Source: Brevibacterium linens ATCC 9172 (GTDB lineage Bacteria > Actinomycetota > Actinomycetes > Actinomycetales > Brevibacteriaceae). Taken from it: a DNA stretch of 64,000 bases. Position 1 is the stretch's first letter. Every line of letters starts with the position of its first letter. Both the position numbers and the translations under genes were made by a program. The stretch lies in the NCBI RefSeq assembly GCF_900169165.1, contig NZ_FXYY01000008.1, positions 1-64,000 of the forward strand, in the 5' to 3' direction. Positions 27,640 to 37,394 of the stretch are shown here, piece after piece. The notes beneath the pieces were generated by a model. It saw only the letters and a program-made list of their open reading frames with translations. It searched no databases and was not told the origin of the DNA.

Positions 27640-28445
27640 CAGAAGATGTCTCCGAATCCGTCGAACAAGCCGCCGTCACCGCCGTCGCCTCCGAAGAAGC
27701 CGCCGCCATCACCGCCGCCGATGTCTCCACCGGCGTCGCCCATGTCGCCTCCGTAGGCACCGTCCCAGCCGCCGCCCATTCCGCCGAACATCATGGCACC
27801 CATGAGGACGCCGGGCAGCAGGCCCGAACCGGCATAGGAGTTGAAGTAGCCGCGGTTGTATTCGGCGTAGGCCGGTCCGGCCTCCCAGTAGGCGCGACGG
27901 GTGTGTCCGTCTCCGGTCACGACCTTGCGCACCAGCGGATCGGCGCCGACAGCGACGCGTTCGGCGTCGGCGGCGCATACGGGCACGGGGCGCAGCTGAC
28001 CGCCGGCCGGAGCCCAGTCGATGTCTTCGACCGAGGGTCCGTGCTGGGGGTTGAAGAAGCAGGGCGGACGACGCACCGGCAGGGGTTTGCCTTCGACCCG
28101 GGCGCGAACGCACTTGGCGGCGTAACGGCCGTCTTCGAGCGCCTCGGTGACGTGGCGGATGTCAGCGGGTTCGGAGACCTTCTCGATCGTCTCCTTGGCG
28201 ACGTCGTACGAGTCGAGCGCCTGCTTGTAGTCCTGCGCTCCGCCCGTATCGAGGTCGACTCCCGCGGTGATGACGTCGAGTTCGGCGACTTCTTCGCCGT
28301 ATGAGGTGACGTCCTCTTCAGCGGTCTTCTTCACCTGCTGAAGTTCGGCGGCGTGCAATTCCTGCTGCCGCTTCTTCTCCTTGCGGTGGCCGATAAAGAA
28401 GACGGCCCCGAGAACTACGAGCAGCAACAGAAATACTTCAGTCAC
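27639..28445 (-). CDS. Membrane-anchored protein with glycine-rich C-terminus
   Basis: 268 residues: one N-terminal helix (about 4-20), a charged coiled-coil stretch (22-55), a conserved-looking middle block (RRPPCFFNPQHGPSVEDIDW and VPVCAADAERVAVG), an aromatic run (YWEAGPAYAEYNRGYF), and a tail made of GG-D/F repeats (GGGDGGGFFGG). I do not recognise a named family. GTG 28445 follows GGGAGG. The tail resembles those of TPM-type membrane proteins, but no TPM domain is visible. Confidence 0.7.
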   Translation of the reverse strand: MTEVFLLLLVVLGAVFFIGHRKEKKRQQELHAAELQQVKKTAEEDVTSYGEEVAELDVITAGVDLDTGGAQDYKQALDSYDVAKETIEKVSEPADIRHVTEALEDGRYAAKCVRARVEGKPLPVRRPPCFFNPQHGPSVEDIDWAPAGGQLRPVPVCAADAERVAVGADPLVRKVVTGDGHTRRAYWEAGPAYAEYNRGYFNSYAGSGLLPGVLMGAMMFGGMGGGWDGAYGGDMGDAGGDIGGGDGGGFFGGDGGDGGLFDGFGDIF

Positions 28446-28675
28446 GATCCATGCCTCCCAGGCTAGCTTTGTCCTCGAACAGTATGCCCGATGAAACTGA
28501 CAGGCGTCTGAACCTGTGCCCCACATCTGCTCAGTTCCAGGCGATCGGCGACGCAGTCGCAGGCCATCGATGACAGCTCAATCCCAGGCCATCGACGACG
28601 GCGCAGTCGCAGGCGCTCAGCATCCGGTGAGCGCCTGTCATGCGGCACCGTCGCTCGCCCCCGTGCGCGATCGCC

Positions 28676-29425
28676 TCAGACGAGCGCCAGGAGGCCCTTG
28701 ACCAAGGCCGCGATTCCGCCGCCGAAGGCGAGGACGAGCATCCCGATCCGCGCGATGCCCACGTCGATGTGACGGGCCAGCCGATCACCGCCGACAAGGC
28801 CTGCCACGAGGACGAGACCGAGCCCGATCCAGACTCCGAACTCCAGATGCGGCCAGGCCCCTCCGTGGACGATCACCTTCGTCACCACCGCCGAGGCGGT
28901 CCCGACGACGAGGAAGGGCTGCAGAGTGGCCGCGAACGACCGCTGTTCCCAATTCGTCAGCACAGCGTAGGCGCTCACCGCCGGTCCCCCGGCGCCGGCT
29001 GCCGCCGACATCGCCCCGGAGAAGAGCCCCGCCGTCATCCGTGTGCCGAGGTTCGCGGGGATTGATCGGCCCAGCTTTCCCAAGGTCAGCGAGCTGATGA
29101 GGGAGACGATGATGAGTGCGCCGATGAGGATCTGCAGCGGTGGGGTGGGCATCGACGACGAGAGAAGCGCGCCGGGGACGGTGCCGATCACCGCGCCCAA
29201 GGCAAGATGTCGGAACGGCGGCCATTCCACCTCGGCGAAGGTGCGGACGAAGACGGAGAATGAGGCGACGATTCCGCAGATGTTGACGAGGATGACGCCG
29301 CTGAACGGATCGAGGAGGAGCACGAGGAAGGGACCGCTGACGAGGCCGAATCCCATCCCGGTGACGCGTTGGGACAATGCGCCGAGGAACACGGCGAAGA
29401 AGATGAGCACGACGACGGGTTCCAC
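28676..29425 (-). CDS. TSUP (TauE/SafE) family transporter
   Basis: A 249-residue, about 8-helix protein with the TSUP hallmarks GMGFGLVSGPFLVLLL near the start and GAMSAAAGAGGPAVSAYAV in the second repeat. Members export or import sulfite, sulfoacetate or similar organic anions; the substrate is unknown. GTG 29425 was chosen because TAGACT lies 7 nt upstream (leaderless) and earlier codons would lie in the divergent promoter. Confidence 0.87.
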   Translation of the reverse strand: MEPVVVLIFFAVFLGALSQRVTGMGFGLVSGPFLVLLLDPFSGVILVNICGIVASFSVFVRTFAEVEWPPFRHLALGAVIGTVPGALLSSSMPTPPLQILIGALIIVSLISSLTLGKLGRSIPANLGTRMTAGLFSGAMSAAAGAGGPAVSAYAVLTNWEQRSFAATLQPFLVVGTASAVVTKVIVHGGAWPHLEFGVWIGLGLVLVAGLVGGDRLARHIDVGIARIGMLVLAFGGGIAALVKGLLALV

Positions 29426-29432
29426 GCGGTCG

Positions 29433-29438
29433 AGTCTA
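29433..29438 (-). promoter_or_regulatory. -10 element of the TSUP gene (leaderless)
   Basis: TAGACT on the minus strand, 7 nt before GTG 29425. It lies back to back with the divergent -10 at 29489. Confidence 0.5.
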
Positions 29439-29488
29439 GTCCAGCCCGATTCCCGGCTGATCCTCAGTCTCACCGCTGACCGCGGGGT

Positions 29489-29494
29489 TAGAGT
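29489..29494 (+). promoter_or_regulatory. -10 element of the DUF1707 gene (leaderless)
   Basis: TAGAGT followed by 7 nt and ATG 29502, with no ribosome site. Confidence 0.5.
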
Positions 29495-29501
29495 ATTCAC
29501 C

Positions 29502-30269
29502 ATGAACGCCAGTGACCTCTGGTCGAGGTTCAGCGCAGATCCGCGATCGTATGGGCAGGTCCGGGCATCGGATGCCGATCGCGCGGTCGTCAGTGATGTC
29601 CTCTCCGAAGCCTATGCCCGCGGCCAGCTCGACGCCGACGAGTTCGACGAACGCACCGAGGCTGCCGCGAAGATCAAAACGCTCGGTGAAGTCCCAGTAC
29701 TGATCGAGGACCTCGTCCTCACTGATCCTGCAGAGACCGAACCCAGCCAGCTCGATGATGCGGGGCGCGCACAGGCGTTGGCCCGCCTCGCGGAAGATCG
29801 GGTGCCGATCACGCCGGAGCAGATCGATGCTGCGGCGCAGAAGTACTACCGGGATCGGGTGCGCCAGTCACTGCTCGGTGCCGTCGCGGGTCCGGTCGGG
29901 ATCGTGCTGGCGATCTGGGCGATCACGTCGATCGCACGAGGCGAGTTCATCTTCTTCTGGCCGATCTTCGTCATCGTGCCCATGCTGTTCGGCGGGTTGG
30001 GGCGCATCGCGCACAAGGACGAGATCATCCGCAATCGGAAGAAGGAGCTCACGCGTCGGGCCCGGGCGCACCTCGGCGATGCCGAGGCCCAACGACAGCT
30101 CGACGACGGCGAGCCTCCCGAACGAGATTATGAAGCCGACTTCGGTACGGGCTTGCAGCCGCCGCATCCGTCCCACCCGCCGTACTCTCCCGGGCAGAAT
30201 TCCCGCCGCGATGAGAGGGACCAGGGCCGGGGGCAGCGCCGTCATCACCGCGACAACCCCTGGGACTGA
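29502..30269 (+). CDS. DUF1707 SHOCT-like domain membrane protein
   Basis: The 255-residue protein opens with a DUF1707 domain (RASDADRAVVSDVLSEAYARGQLDADEFDERT, about 22-65), a helical module found at the N-terminus of many actinobacterial membrane proteins. Two helices (about 130-150 and 152-170) and a basic, disordered tail (RRDERDQGRGQRRHHRDNPW) follow. Function unknown; a membrane-tethered interaction role is plausible. Confidence 0.8.
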   Translation: MNASDLWSRFSADPRSYGQVRASDADRAVVSDVLSEAYARGQLDADEFDERTEAAAKIKTLGEVPVLIEDLVLTDPAETEPSQLDDAGRAQALARLAEDRVPITPEQIDAAAQKYYRDRVRQSLLGAVAGPVGIVLAIWAITSIARGEFIFFWPIFVIVPMLFGGLGRIAHKDEIIRNRKKELTRRARAHLGDAEAQRQLDDGEPPERDYEADFGTGLQPPHPSHPPYSPGQNSRRDERDQGRGQRRHHRDNPWD

Positions 30270-30353
30270 GCGCTGACGTCCACGGTCGGTTCCGTTCTGA
30301 ATTGGCTCAGGTTGGTTCGGTTATAGCTCATTCCCGACCTGTCCAGTTCCGGC

Positions 30354-30737
30354 TCAGGCCTGGAAGATCCTCATCTGGCCGAACGCCTGCGCCTTGTGCG
30401 TGGTGAACCACATGGTGTGGGAGAAGTGCTTCAGGTCGTCGCCGTCCGCCTCGGCCTGCCAGTATCCCCACGCCGCAGCGGCCTTGCCGTGAGTGATCGC
30501 CGCTTCGAGGTGACCGACCTCGGGCGAATGCGCGCACAGCTGCAGCAGTGCCTCGACGACGGCTTCCCGGCCCGTGTGGGTCTCGACGTCGGAGGGGTGG
30601 ACGATCTGGAGGACGCAGTCGTCGGCTATCGCCTCGGTCAGCGCGTCTCGGTCGCCGTTGAAGAGATCGTCTTCGAACGTTGCGACGAAGACATTCTTCG
30701 GACTGTTTCCGCAGGCATCGGTGCCGGTGAAGGTCAT
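30354..30737 (-). CDS. SnoaL/NTF2-like fold protein
   Basis: 127 residues with the cone-shaped NTF2-like layout: FEDDLFNGDRDALTEAIADD, then a beta sheet with AAAWGYWQAEAD and HTMWFTTHKAQAFGQMRIF. Members bind small hydrophobic ligands or act as isomerases/hydrolases; catalytic residues cannot be assigned. ATG 30737 sits 6 nt after a TAGGCT hexamer. It is a single gene convergent with DUF1707. Confidence 0.7.
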   Translation of the reverse strand: MTFTGTDACGNSPKNVFVATFEDDLFNGDRDALTEAIADDCVLQIVHPSDVETHTGREAVVEALLQLCAHSPEVGHLEAAITHGKAAAAWGYWQAEADGDDLKHFSHTMWFTTHKAQAFGQMRIFQA

Positions 30738-30743
30738 AGGCCC

Positions 30744-30749
30744 AGCCTA
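30744..30749 (-). promoter_or_regulatory. -10 element of the SnoaL-like gene (leaderless)
   Basis: TAGGCT on the minus strand with 6 nt to ATG 30737. Confidence 0.45.
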
Positions 30750-30878
30750 TGCGGGTGGAGGATCCAGAACAACGGGTCGGCGGGCCGCCTCGGCGAAGAT
30801 GGTCGCCGACTCACGACGGGCGGACACGTCCGCCTGAACGATCTGACCGTGGGGCCGGGACCCGGGAGCCCGGGCGCG

Positions 30879-30920
30879 AAAACGGCCGTGCCGGCGCCCT
30901 TGCGGGCACCGGCACGGCCG
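30879..30920 (-). terminator. groEL terminator
   Basis: On the minus strand CGGCCGTGCCGG pairs with CCGGCACGGCCG around a loop containing GCCC/GGGC, followed by TTTTCG. It lies about 20 nt past the groEL stop. Confidence 0.88.
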
Positions 30921-30939
30921 ATCGAACGAGCGGTGGCTA

Positions 30940-32589
<1,650 letters not shown>

Positions 32590-32736
32590 TTAGATCCTCC
32601 CTGATGGAGTGGAGTGGGAATCCAGAGCAGTCATCAACGCCCGCGACGGCAGAGAGTGTGTCCGCATGTTCCATTCCACATATGGACCACGCTCTCGAGA
32701 CGACTGGTGGGAACCCATCGGTTTTCACCAGTACTA

Positions 32737-32765
32737 GATTTAGCACTCTCCCCATGCGAGTGCAA
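32737..32765 (-). promoter_or_regulatory. groEL promoter
   Basis: Minus-strand TTGCAC (32760-32765) and TAAATC (32737-32742) are 17 nt apart and both overlap the CIRCE arms, so HrcA binding would block RNA polymerase. Confidence 0.6.
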
Positions 32766-32766
32766 A
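32740..32766. promoter_or_regulatory. CIRCE element (HrcA operator)
   Basis: TTAGCACTC-N9-GAGTGCAAA, one base off the consensus inverted repeat TTAGCACTC-N9-GAGTGCTAA, about 160 nt upstream of groEL. Confidence 0.93.
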
Positions 32767-32886
32767 TATTCATTGCCTGCCATGACGGGCACGCGGGGGG
32801 TGCGAGCCACGAGTTCTGGGCGCCGGAGGAAGGCGCAGAGGTCATTTCGGCCCAGCGCGAAACGCCCTGCAGCCCCGAGCAGTTCG

Positions 32887-32943
32887 CATGAACGGCTTCA
32901 AGATTCATACGAGGTGACCTTGAGCGGCGCATATGAATTTCGA
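32887..32943. repeat. Dispersed inverted-repeat element, copy B
   Basis: ATTCATA (32903-32909) and TATGAAT (32932-32938) with the same 22-nt spacer as copy A at 1203-1259, and the shared inner GGTGA-C-CTTGA. It lies between the small cold-shock gene's terminator and the groEL control region. Confidence 0.6.
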
Positions 32944-32956
32944 AGCCGCGGGCACT

Positions 32957-32988
32957 GAAAAGCGCCGAACAGTTGCCTGCTCGGCGCT
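32957..32988 (-). terminator. Terminator of the small cold-shock gene
   Basis: On the minus strand AGCGCCGA pairs with TCGGCGCT and is followed by TTTTCA; it lies about 90 nt past the stop. Confidence 0.75.
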
Positions 32989-33077
32989 TCCCCCGTGCAG
33001 TTGGTGCCGGTTGGCCCGAAGGCCGTTCCGACCACCCGCCGCAGCGGATCAGAAAACTGTGCTGACAGCAGCCAGTC

Positions 33078-33281
33078 TCAGAGGAGGGTGACGGACTCCG
33101 CCTGAGGACCCTTTTGTCCTTCTCCCACTTCGAACTGAACCTGCTGGCCCTCTTCGAGAGAGCGGTAGCCGTCCATCTGGATTGCGCTCCAGTGAACGAA
33201 CACGTCCTGGTTGTCGCCTTCGAGGGTGATGAATCCGTAGCCCTTTTCAGCGTTGAACCACTTGACGGTACCTTGTGCCAT
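33078..33281 (-). CDS. CspA-family cold-shock protein
   Basis: The 67-residue protein is a single cold-shock OB fold: [15 protein letters not shown] (RNP1) and DVFVHWSAI (RNP2). It is an RNA chaperone binding single-stranded nucleic acid. ATG 33281 follows GGAGAA; 13 further in-frame codons upstream lack a ribosome site. The upstream region is long, as expected for a cold-responsive leader, with a candidate TGTGTT/GATAAT promoter near 33400-33440 on the minus strand. Confidence 0.93.
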   Translation of the reverse strand: MAQGTVKWFNAEKGYGFITLEGDNQDVFVHWSAIQMDGYRSLEEGQQVQFEVGEGQKGPQAESVTLL

Positions 33282-33765
33282 TACTTCTCCATACAGTGCA
33301 GTGCCATTGAAATCCCGCATCGCAGCCGCTATCAGATGACCACACCTGAGATACGGAAGCTAGTAAAACTCAACTGACCCCGCGACTTCTCTCATTGACC
33401 TCTAGAGAATTATCTCGGTGAAGCACGAATAGAACACAAGGTGCTGTGCTTGCCTAGCTGTTGCAACTCTACCGCAGGCGCGCATCCCACCTCGAGCGGT
33501 TCAGCACTGTTATAGATTCGTTATCTAAGGGTTTCTGTCCTGTTCACTGCGGGGATCGCTAAGAATGGAATCAGACCGTTCGGTCAGAAATTCGCCGAGG
33601 TGGCCGACCGTCCCATCCCCGACCGCAACCGAGGCGGCCGACCGCCCCGCCCCGACCGCAACCGAGGCGTCCTGCCGACTCATGACGGGCTCGCAGCCAC
33701 ATCGGTCGAGGCCGAACCGATCCGGCCGACGCAGTCACATTGCCGCGCGGCCGAATCGCTTCGGA
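33282..33765. other. Intergenic region with cold-shock leader and a 33-bp-period repeat
   Basis: No gene seen. The left part is the AT-richer leader and promoter region of the cold-shock gene. The right part carries a 20-mer direct repeat (CCCCGACCGCAACCGAGGCG at 33617 and 33650) and several CCGAGGYGG motifs. Confidence 0.4.
33617..33669. repeat. 20-bp direct repeat, 33-bp period
   Basis: CCCCGACCGCAACCGAGGCG occurs at 33617-33636 and 33650-33669, embedded in CCGAGGYGG-rich intergenic sequence. Confidence 0.85.
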
Positions 33766-34329
33766 TCACTCCGAGTCCCCGCCTGCGCTGGGCTCGGGTC
33801 CGCGATCGGCGATGTCCGAGCAGATGACGACGGTGATATCGGCTTCGAAGTCGGACGAGGCCTCCGTGGCCGAGACTCCCAACGATTCGGCGACGAGCTT
33901 GGCCTGCGAGGCGTTCTCCTCGCCGTTGTAGTACACGGTCGAAACGGTGAGTGCGGTCGAGTAGTTTCCGACCTCGCCGAGCGTCCAGCCTTTCTCTTCG
34001 ACCGCCTCGGAGAACTTCTTCGCGGCGCCGGAGACGCCGGAGCCGTTGAGGACGTCGACGGTGATCGAGTCGTCTGCGACGCTGACCTCGCTCTCACTCG
34101 GTGAGGGTTCGGCCGATGCCGATTCGGACGCCGGAGGATCGGCGATCTTCGATTCGGGGTTGCCCATCGAGGAGAAGATGATGTTGATGGCGGCCACGAC
34201 CAGCAGGACCGCGACCAGGGCGAGGATGATGACCAGCGAGATGGCACCGACGTTCGACGACGCCGCGGATTCCTGTCGATGGGCACCGCTGCGCCGGCCG
34301 GGCTCGATCTCGTCGAATTCGTCGGTCAT
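33766..34329 (-). CDS. LytR_C domain membrane protein
   Basis: 187 residues: a charged cytoplasmic N-terminus, one helix (about 28-52), a Ser/Glu/Pro-rich linker, and an extracytoplasmic LytR_C domain (about 85-175: ITVDVLNGSGVSGAAKKFSEAVEEKGW; VYYNGEENASQAKLVAESLG). The domain occurs in cell-wall assembly proteins, so a wall-associated role is likely. It follows DUF3263 by 2 bp; the DUF3263-LytR_C-groEL neighbourhood is seen in mycobacteria. Confidence 0.87.
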   Translation of the reverse strand: MTDEFDEIEPGRRSGAHRQESAASSNVGAISLVIILALVAVLLVVAAINIIFSSMGNPESKIADPPASESASAEPSPSESEVSVADDSITVDVLNGSGVSGAAKKFSEAVEEKGWTLGEVGNYSTALTVSTVYYNGEENASQAKLVAESLGVSATEASSDFEADITVVICSDIADRGPEPSAGGDSE

Positions 34330-34331
34330 GT

Positions 34332-34598
34332 CTACCTCGAGACGCGGGCTTGGGCGCGTTCGCTCTGCCGCGTGCTGCGGATTCGGCGAAGGCGCTTGAC
34401 CAGCATGGGGTCGCTGGCCAGTGCTGCAGGGTTGTCGAGAAGCGAGTTCAGTATCTGGAAGTAGCTGGTGGCGGACATGTCGAAGCGCTCACGGATCGCG
34501 TGATCCTTGGCTCCACCGTATTTCCACCACCGCCGCTCGAATTCCAAAACGGCCACCTCGAGCTCGCTCAGTTCTGAGGTGTCGTCATTCGGCGGCAT
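34332..34598 (-). CDS. DUF3263 protein
   Basis: This 88-residue helical protein matches DUF3263: LEVAVLEFERRWWKYGGAKDHAIRERF followed by SATSYFQILNSLLDNPAAL and a basic tail. The helix-turn-helix-like middle suggests DNA binding, but this is unproven. AGGAG lies 11 nt before ATG 34598. It is the first gene of a two-gene unit with the LytR_C protein. Confidence 0.87.
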   Translation of the reverse strand: MPPNDDTSELSELEVAVLEFERRWWKYGGAKDHAIRERFDMSATSYFQILNSLLDNPAALASDPMLVKRLRRIRSTRQSERAQARVSR

Positions 34599-34790
34599 AG
34601 ATGTTGTGCTCCTTCGAGAGGTGTCTGTGCTTCTATATTATCGCCCGAACGACGGTACCGAAATTTCCGGCGCGCCGCCGCGGATGTGAGGTCGGTCCCC
34701 GAACGGCCCACGTCAGCCCCGCACCAACCGCATCACCCCGCCGCATGACACCGGATCGGTGACCGTGACGACGGGGTGAAGGGAACGACC

Positions 34791-34818
34791 TCCGCCGAGG
34801 CGGGGCCGCCTCGGCGGA
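34791..34818. repeat. Paired GCCGAGGC motif forming a perfect hairpin
   Basis: TCCGCCGAGGCGG and CCGCCTCGGCGGA flank 2 nt, about 75 nt past the stop of the downstream-ending aldehyde dehydrogenase gene. A third GCCTCGGC lies at 34878. The rest of 34599-34894 shows no gene. Confidence 0.7.
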
Positions 34819-34894
34819 TCGAGTGACCCGATCTCGAGGATCGGACCGACCCCACATCCGACCGAGAGTGCGGGGCCGCCTCGGCGGAATCGGA

Positions 34895-36361
34895 TCAGCG
34901 GATGCGGATGTTGACCTGCTTGATCTGGGTGAAGCCCTCGAGCATGCCTTCCAGCGAAGCCTCGCGTCCGAAACCGGAGGTCTTCATGCCGCCGTAGGAC
35001 TGTCCGGCCAGCTGACCGCCGCCCTGGTTGACCTGGACCCAGCCGGATTCGATCCGGTTGGCCATGGTCAGGGCCGCGTCGACGTCCTTGGTGAAGACGA
35101 AGGCCGCGAGACCGAAGTCGGAGTCGTTGGCCATGTCGATGACCTCGTCGATGTCCTTCCACGGGATGACCGAGAGGACGGGGCCGAAGATCTCTTCGCG
35201 GCTGGTCTGCCAGTCGTTCTTCGCCTTCGAGAAGATCACCGGTGCGTGGTAGAAGCCGGGCTCGCCGACTTCCAGCGAATCGGAGCCGTCATAGGCGATC
35301 TCGACGCCGTCCATCGACTTGCCCATCTCGATGTAGCCGGCGACCTGGTCGTACTGCTTCTCATTGATGATGCAGCCGATGTCGGTGTACTCATCGCGGG
35401 GGTCACCGACCTTCATCTTCGACACCGCGTCGACGAGCTTGGCCAGGAAGTCATCGTAGATGTCCTCGTGGAGGAACAGGCGCGAACCCATCGTGCACGA
35501 CTGCCCCTGGCGGGCGAAGCGGGTCGAGAGCAGCACCTGCTCGAGGGTGTCGTCGTCGTTCGAGTCCGGGAAGATGATGTTCGGGGACTTGCCGCCGAGC
35601 TCCATCGACGAATGCGCGAGACGGCCGCCGGCCACCTCGGCGACGTGTCGGCCGACGCTCGTCGATCCGGTGAATGAGACCTTGTCGACGTCCGGGTGGA
35701 CGTTGAGAGCCTCACCGATGACCGACCCCTTGCCGGTGACGACGTTGAGCACGCCAGCAGGCAGGATGTCGGCGATGATCTCGGCCATCTTGAGGATGGT
35801 CAGCGGCGCATCCTCGGCGCATTTGAGGACGATCGTGTTGCCCGCGGCGATCGCGGCCGGTGTCTTGAAGGCGGCGATCATCAGCGGCGAGTTCCACGGC
35901 AGAATGCCGGCGACGACGCCCAGCGGCACGCGCTTGGTGTACTGGAGCTGCTTGTCTCCGGCGGGCAGGGTGTTGCCCTTGACCTCACCGGCGACGCCGC
36001 CCATGTAGCGGAACAGGTCGGCCAGGATGATCGTCTCCGGGCGAGCCTGGGTGCGGATCGCGTTGCCGGTGTCGAGAGCGGTCAGCTGGGCGAGCTCCTC
36101 CGAGGCGGCGTCGAGAGCATCGGCGCAGGCGAGAAGCTTCTTCTGGCGTTCCTTGAACGGCAGGGCCGCCCACTCGGGGAACGCCTTCCGTGCGGCCTGG
36201 ACGGCGCGGTCGGCGTCGGCCTCTTTGCCGTTGGGCACCGTGGCGATGACGACGTTGCGGTCGATCGGGGTGATGAGATCGGTGGTGTCGCCGTCAGCGG
36301 CGTCGACCCACTGACCGCCGATGAGCATCTTCCAGTTCTTGGCCTCTGGGAATTCCGACAT
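34895..36361 (-). CDS. Aldehyde dehydrogenase (betaine-aldehyde-type)
   Basis: A 488-residue enzyme with the catalytic set Asn157 (LPWNSP), Glu254 (MELGGKSP) and nucleophile Cys289 (RQGQSCTMGSR). The closest recognisable group is the broad betaine/aromatic aldehyde dehydrogenases; the substrate is not determined. ATG 36361 follows AAAGGA; a longer in-frame extension through the upstream repeat region lacks support. It differs from the enzyme at 3579 along its whole length and is not a recent duplicate. Confidence 0.85.
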   Translation of the reverse strand: MSEFPEAKNWKMLIGGQWVDAADGDTTDLITPIDRNVVIATVPNGKEADADRAVQAARKAFPEWAALPFKERQKKLLACADALDAASEELAQLTALDTGNAIRTQARPETIILADLFRYMGGVAGEVKGNTLPAGDKQLQYTKRVPLGVVAGILPWNSPLMIAAFKTPAAIAAGNTIVLKCAEDAPLTILKMAEIIADILPAGVLNVVTGKGSVIGEALNVHPDVDKVSFTGSTSVGRHVAEVAGGRLAHSSMELGGKSPNIIFPDSNDDDTLEQVLLSTRFARQGQSCTMGSRLFLHEDIYDDFLAKLVDAVSKMKVGDPRDEYTDIGCIINEKQYDQVAGYIEMGKSMDGVEIAYDGSDSLEVGEPGFYHAPVIFSKAKNDWQTSREEIFGPVLSVIPWKDIDEVIDMANDSDFGLAAFVFTKDVDAALTMANRIESGWVQVNQGGGQLAGQSYGGMKTSGFGREASLEGMLEGFTQIKQVNIRIR

Positions 36362-36495
36362 TTCGGTCCTTTCGTTCAACGATGAACTCCTTAGGCCGAG
36401 CATAACGCGTGGCACTGGGCGGCAATACACCCGTTCGATAGGCGATCGCGCACACCCGATCTGCGCTCGGTGCACATGCGCGCAGTGCCTGGGCC

Positions 36496-36607
36496 GAGGC
36501 AGCGCTGACGTTGTCGTCGGCCTCGCGGAGGCGGCGCTGACGGTTGCCATCGGCCTCCCCGAGGCGGCGCTGCCGATGTCGTCGACCTCCCCGAGGCGGC
36601 TCCGTCG
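36496..36607. repeat. Degenerate 32-33-bp tandem repeat upstream of ung
   Basis: GAGGCGGCGCTG units start at 36496, 36528, 36561 and 36593 and share a TCGGCCTC-type 3' part able to pair with GAGGC of the next unit. It ends about 30 nt before the ung -10. Confidence 0.75.
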
Positions 36608-36638
36608 TCCCAGCGCGACTCCTGCGGCCGGGCATCGC

Positions 36639-36644
36639 TACACT
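36639..36644 (+). promoter_or_regulatory. -10 element of ung (leaderless)
   Basis: TACACT followed by exactly 7 nt and ATG 36652; no ribosome site. Confidence 0.5.
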
Positions 36645-36651
36645 CGTGCCC

Positions 36652-37353
36652 ATGACGTCGACGCCTCTGCTGACCGAGATCATGTCCCCCGATTGGGCGA
36701 GTGCCCTGGCCGGAGTGGAGGAGCGGATCCACTCGATGGGCGACTTCCTTCGCGGCGAGATCGCTGCCGGCCGCTCCTACCTGCCCTCCGGGGATTTCGT
36801 CTTCCGCTCCTTCGCCGAGCCGCTGTCCGAGGTCAAGGTCCTCATCGTCGGTCAGGATCCTTACCCGACGCCCGGCCACGCCATCGGACTGTCGTTCGCC
36901 GTCGACCCCGATGTGCGACCCCTGCCGCGGTCGCTGGGCAACATCTATCAGGAGCTCGAGTCCGACCTCGGCATTTCGCCGGCTCCGCACGGAGATCTGC
37001 GTGCCTGGTCACGCCAGGGAGTCATGCTGCTCAACCGCGCCCTCACCGTCTCCCCCGGCGAACCCGCATCCCACCGCGGCAAGGGGTGGGAGGAGATCAC
37101 GGAACGGGCGATCACAGCGCTGATCGAACGCGATCAGCCGCTCGTCGCCATCCTCTGGGGCCGCGATGCCAGGAACCTCGCTCCCCTGCTGACCTCAGGA
37201 ACCGCCGAGGTGGCCATCATCGAATCCGCACATCCCTCGCCCCTGTCGGCCCGCCGAGGATTCTTCGGCTCCCATCCATTCTCGCGCACGAACGAGCTGC
37301 TCGCTCAGAAGGGCATCGACCCGATCGATTGGGCGCTGCCGGATCAGGGGTGA
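36652..37353 (+). CDS. ung: Uracil-DNA glycosylase
   Basis: A 233-residue family-1 enzyme that removes uracil from DNA at the start of base-excision repair. The water-activating loop [11 protein letters not shown] (Asp69) and the C-terminal HPSPLSA loop are intact, as is the [10 protein letters not shown] block. Length is normal. ATG 36652 is a leaderless-type start. It converges on thrE. Confidence 0.95.
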   Translation: MTSTPLLTEIMSPDWASALAGVEERIHSMGDFLRGEIAAGRSYLPSGDFVFRSFAEPLSEVKVLIVGQDPYPTPGHAIGLSFAVDPDVRPLPRSLGNIYQELESDLGISPAPHGDLRAWSRQGVMLLNRALTVSPGEPASHRGKGWEEITERAITALIERDQPLVAILWGRDARNLAPLLTSGTAEVAIIESAHPSPLSARRGFFGSHPFSRTNELLAQKGIDPIDWALPDQG

Positions 37354-37394
37354 GTCCGGATCAGGGCTGAGTCCGCGTCAGGCCCGAGTCCGAA

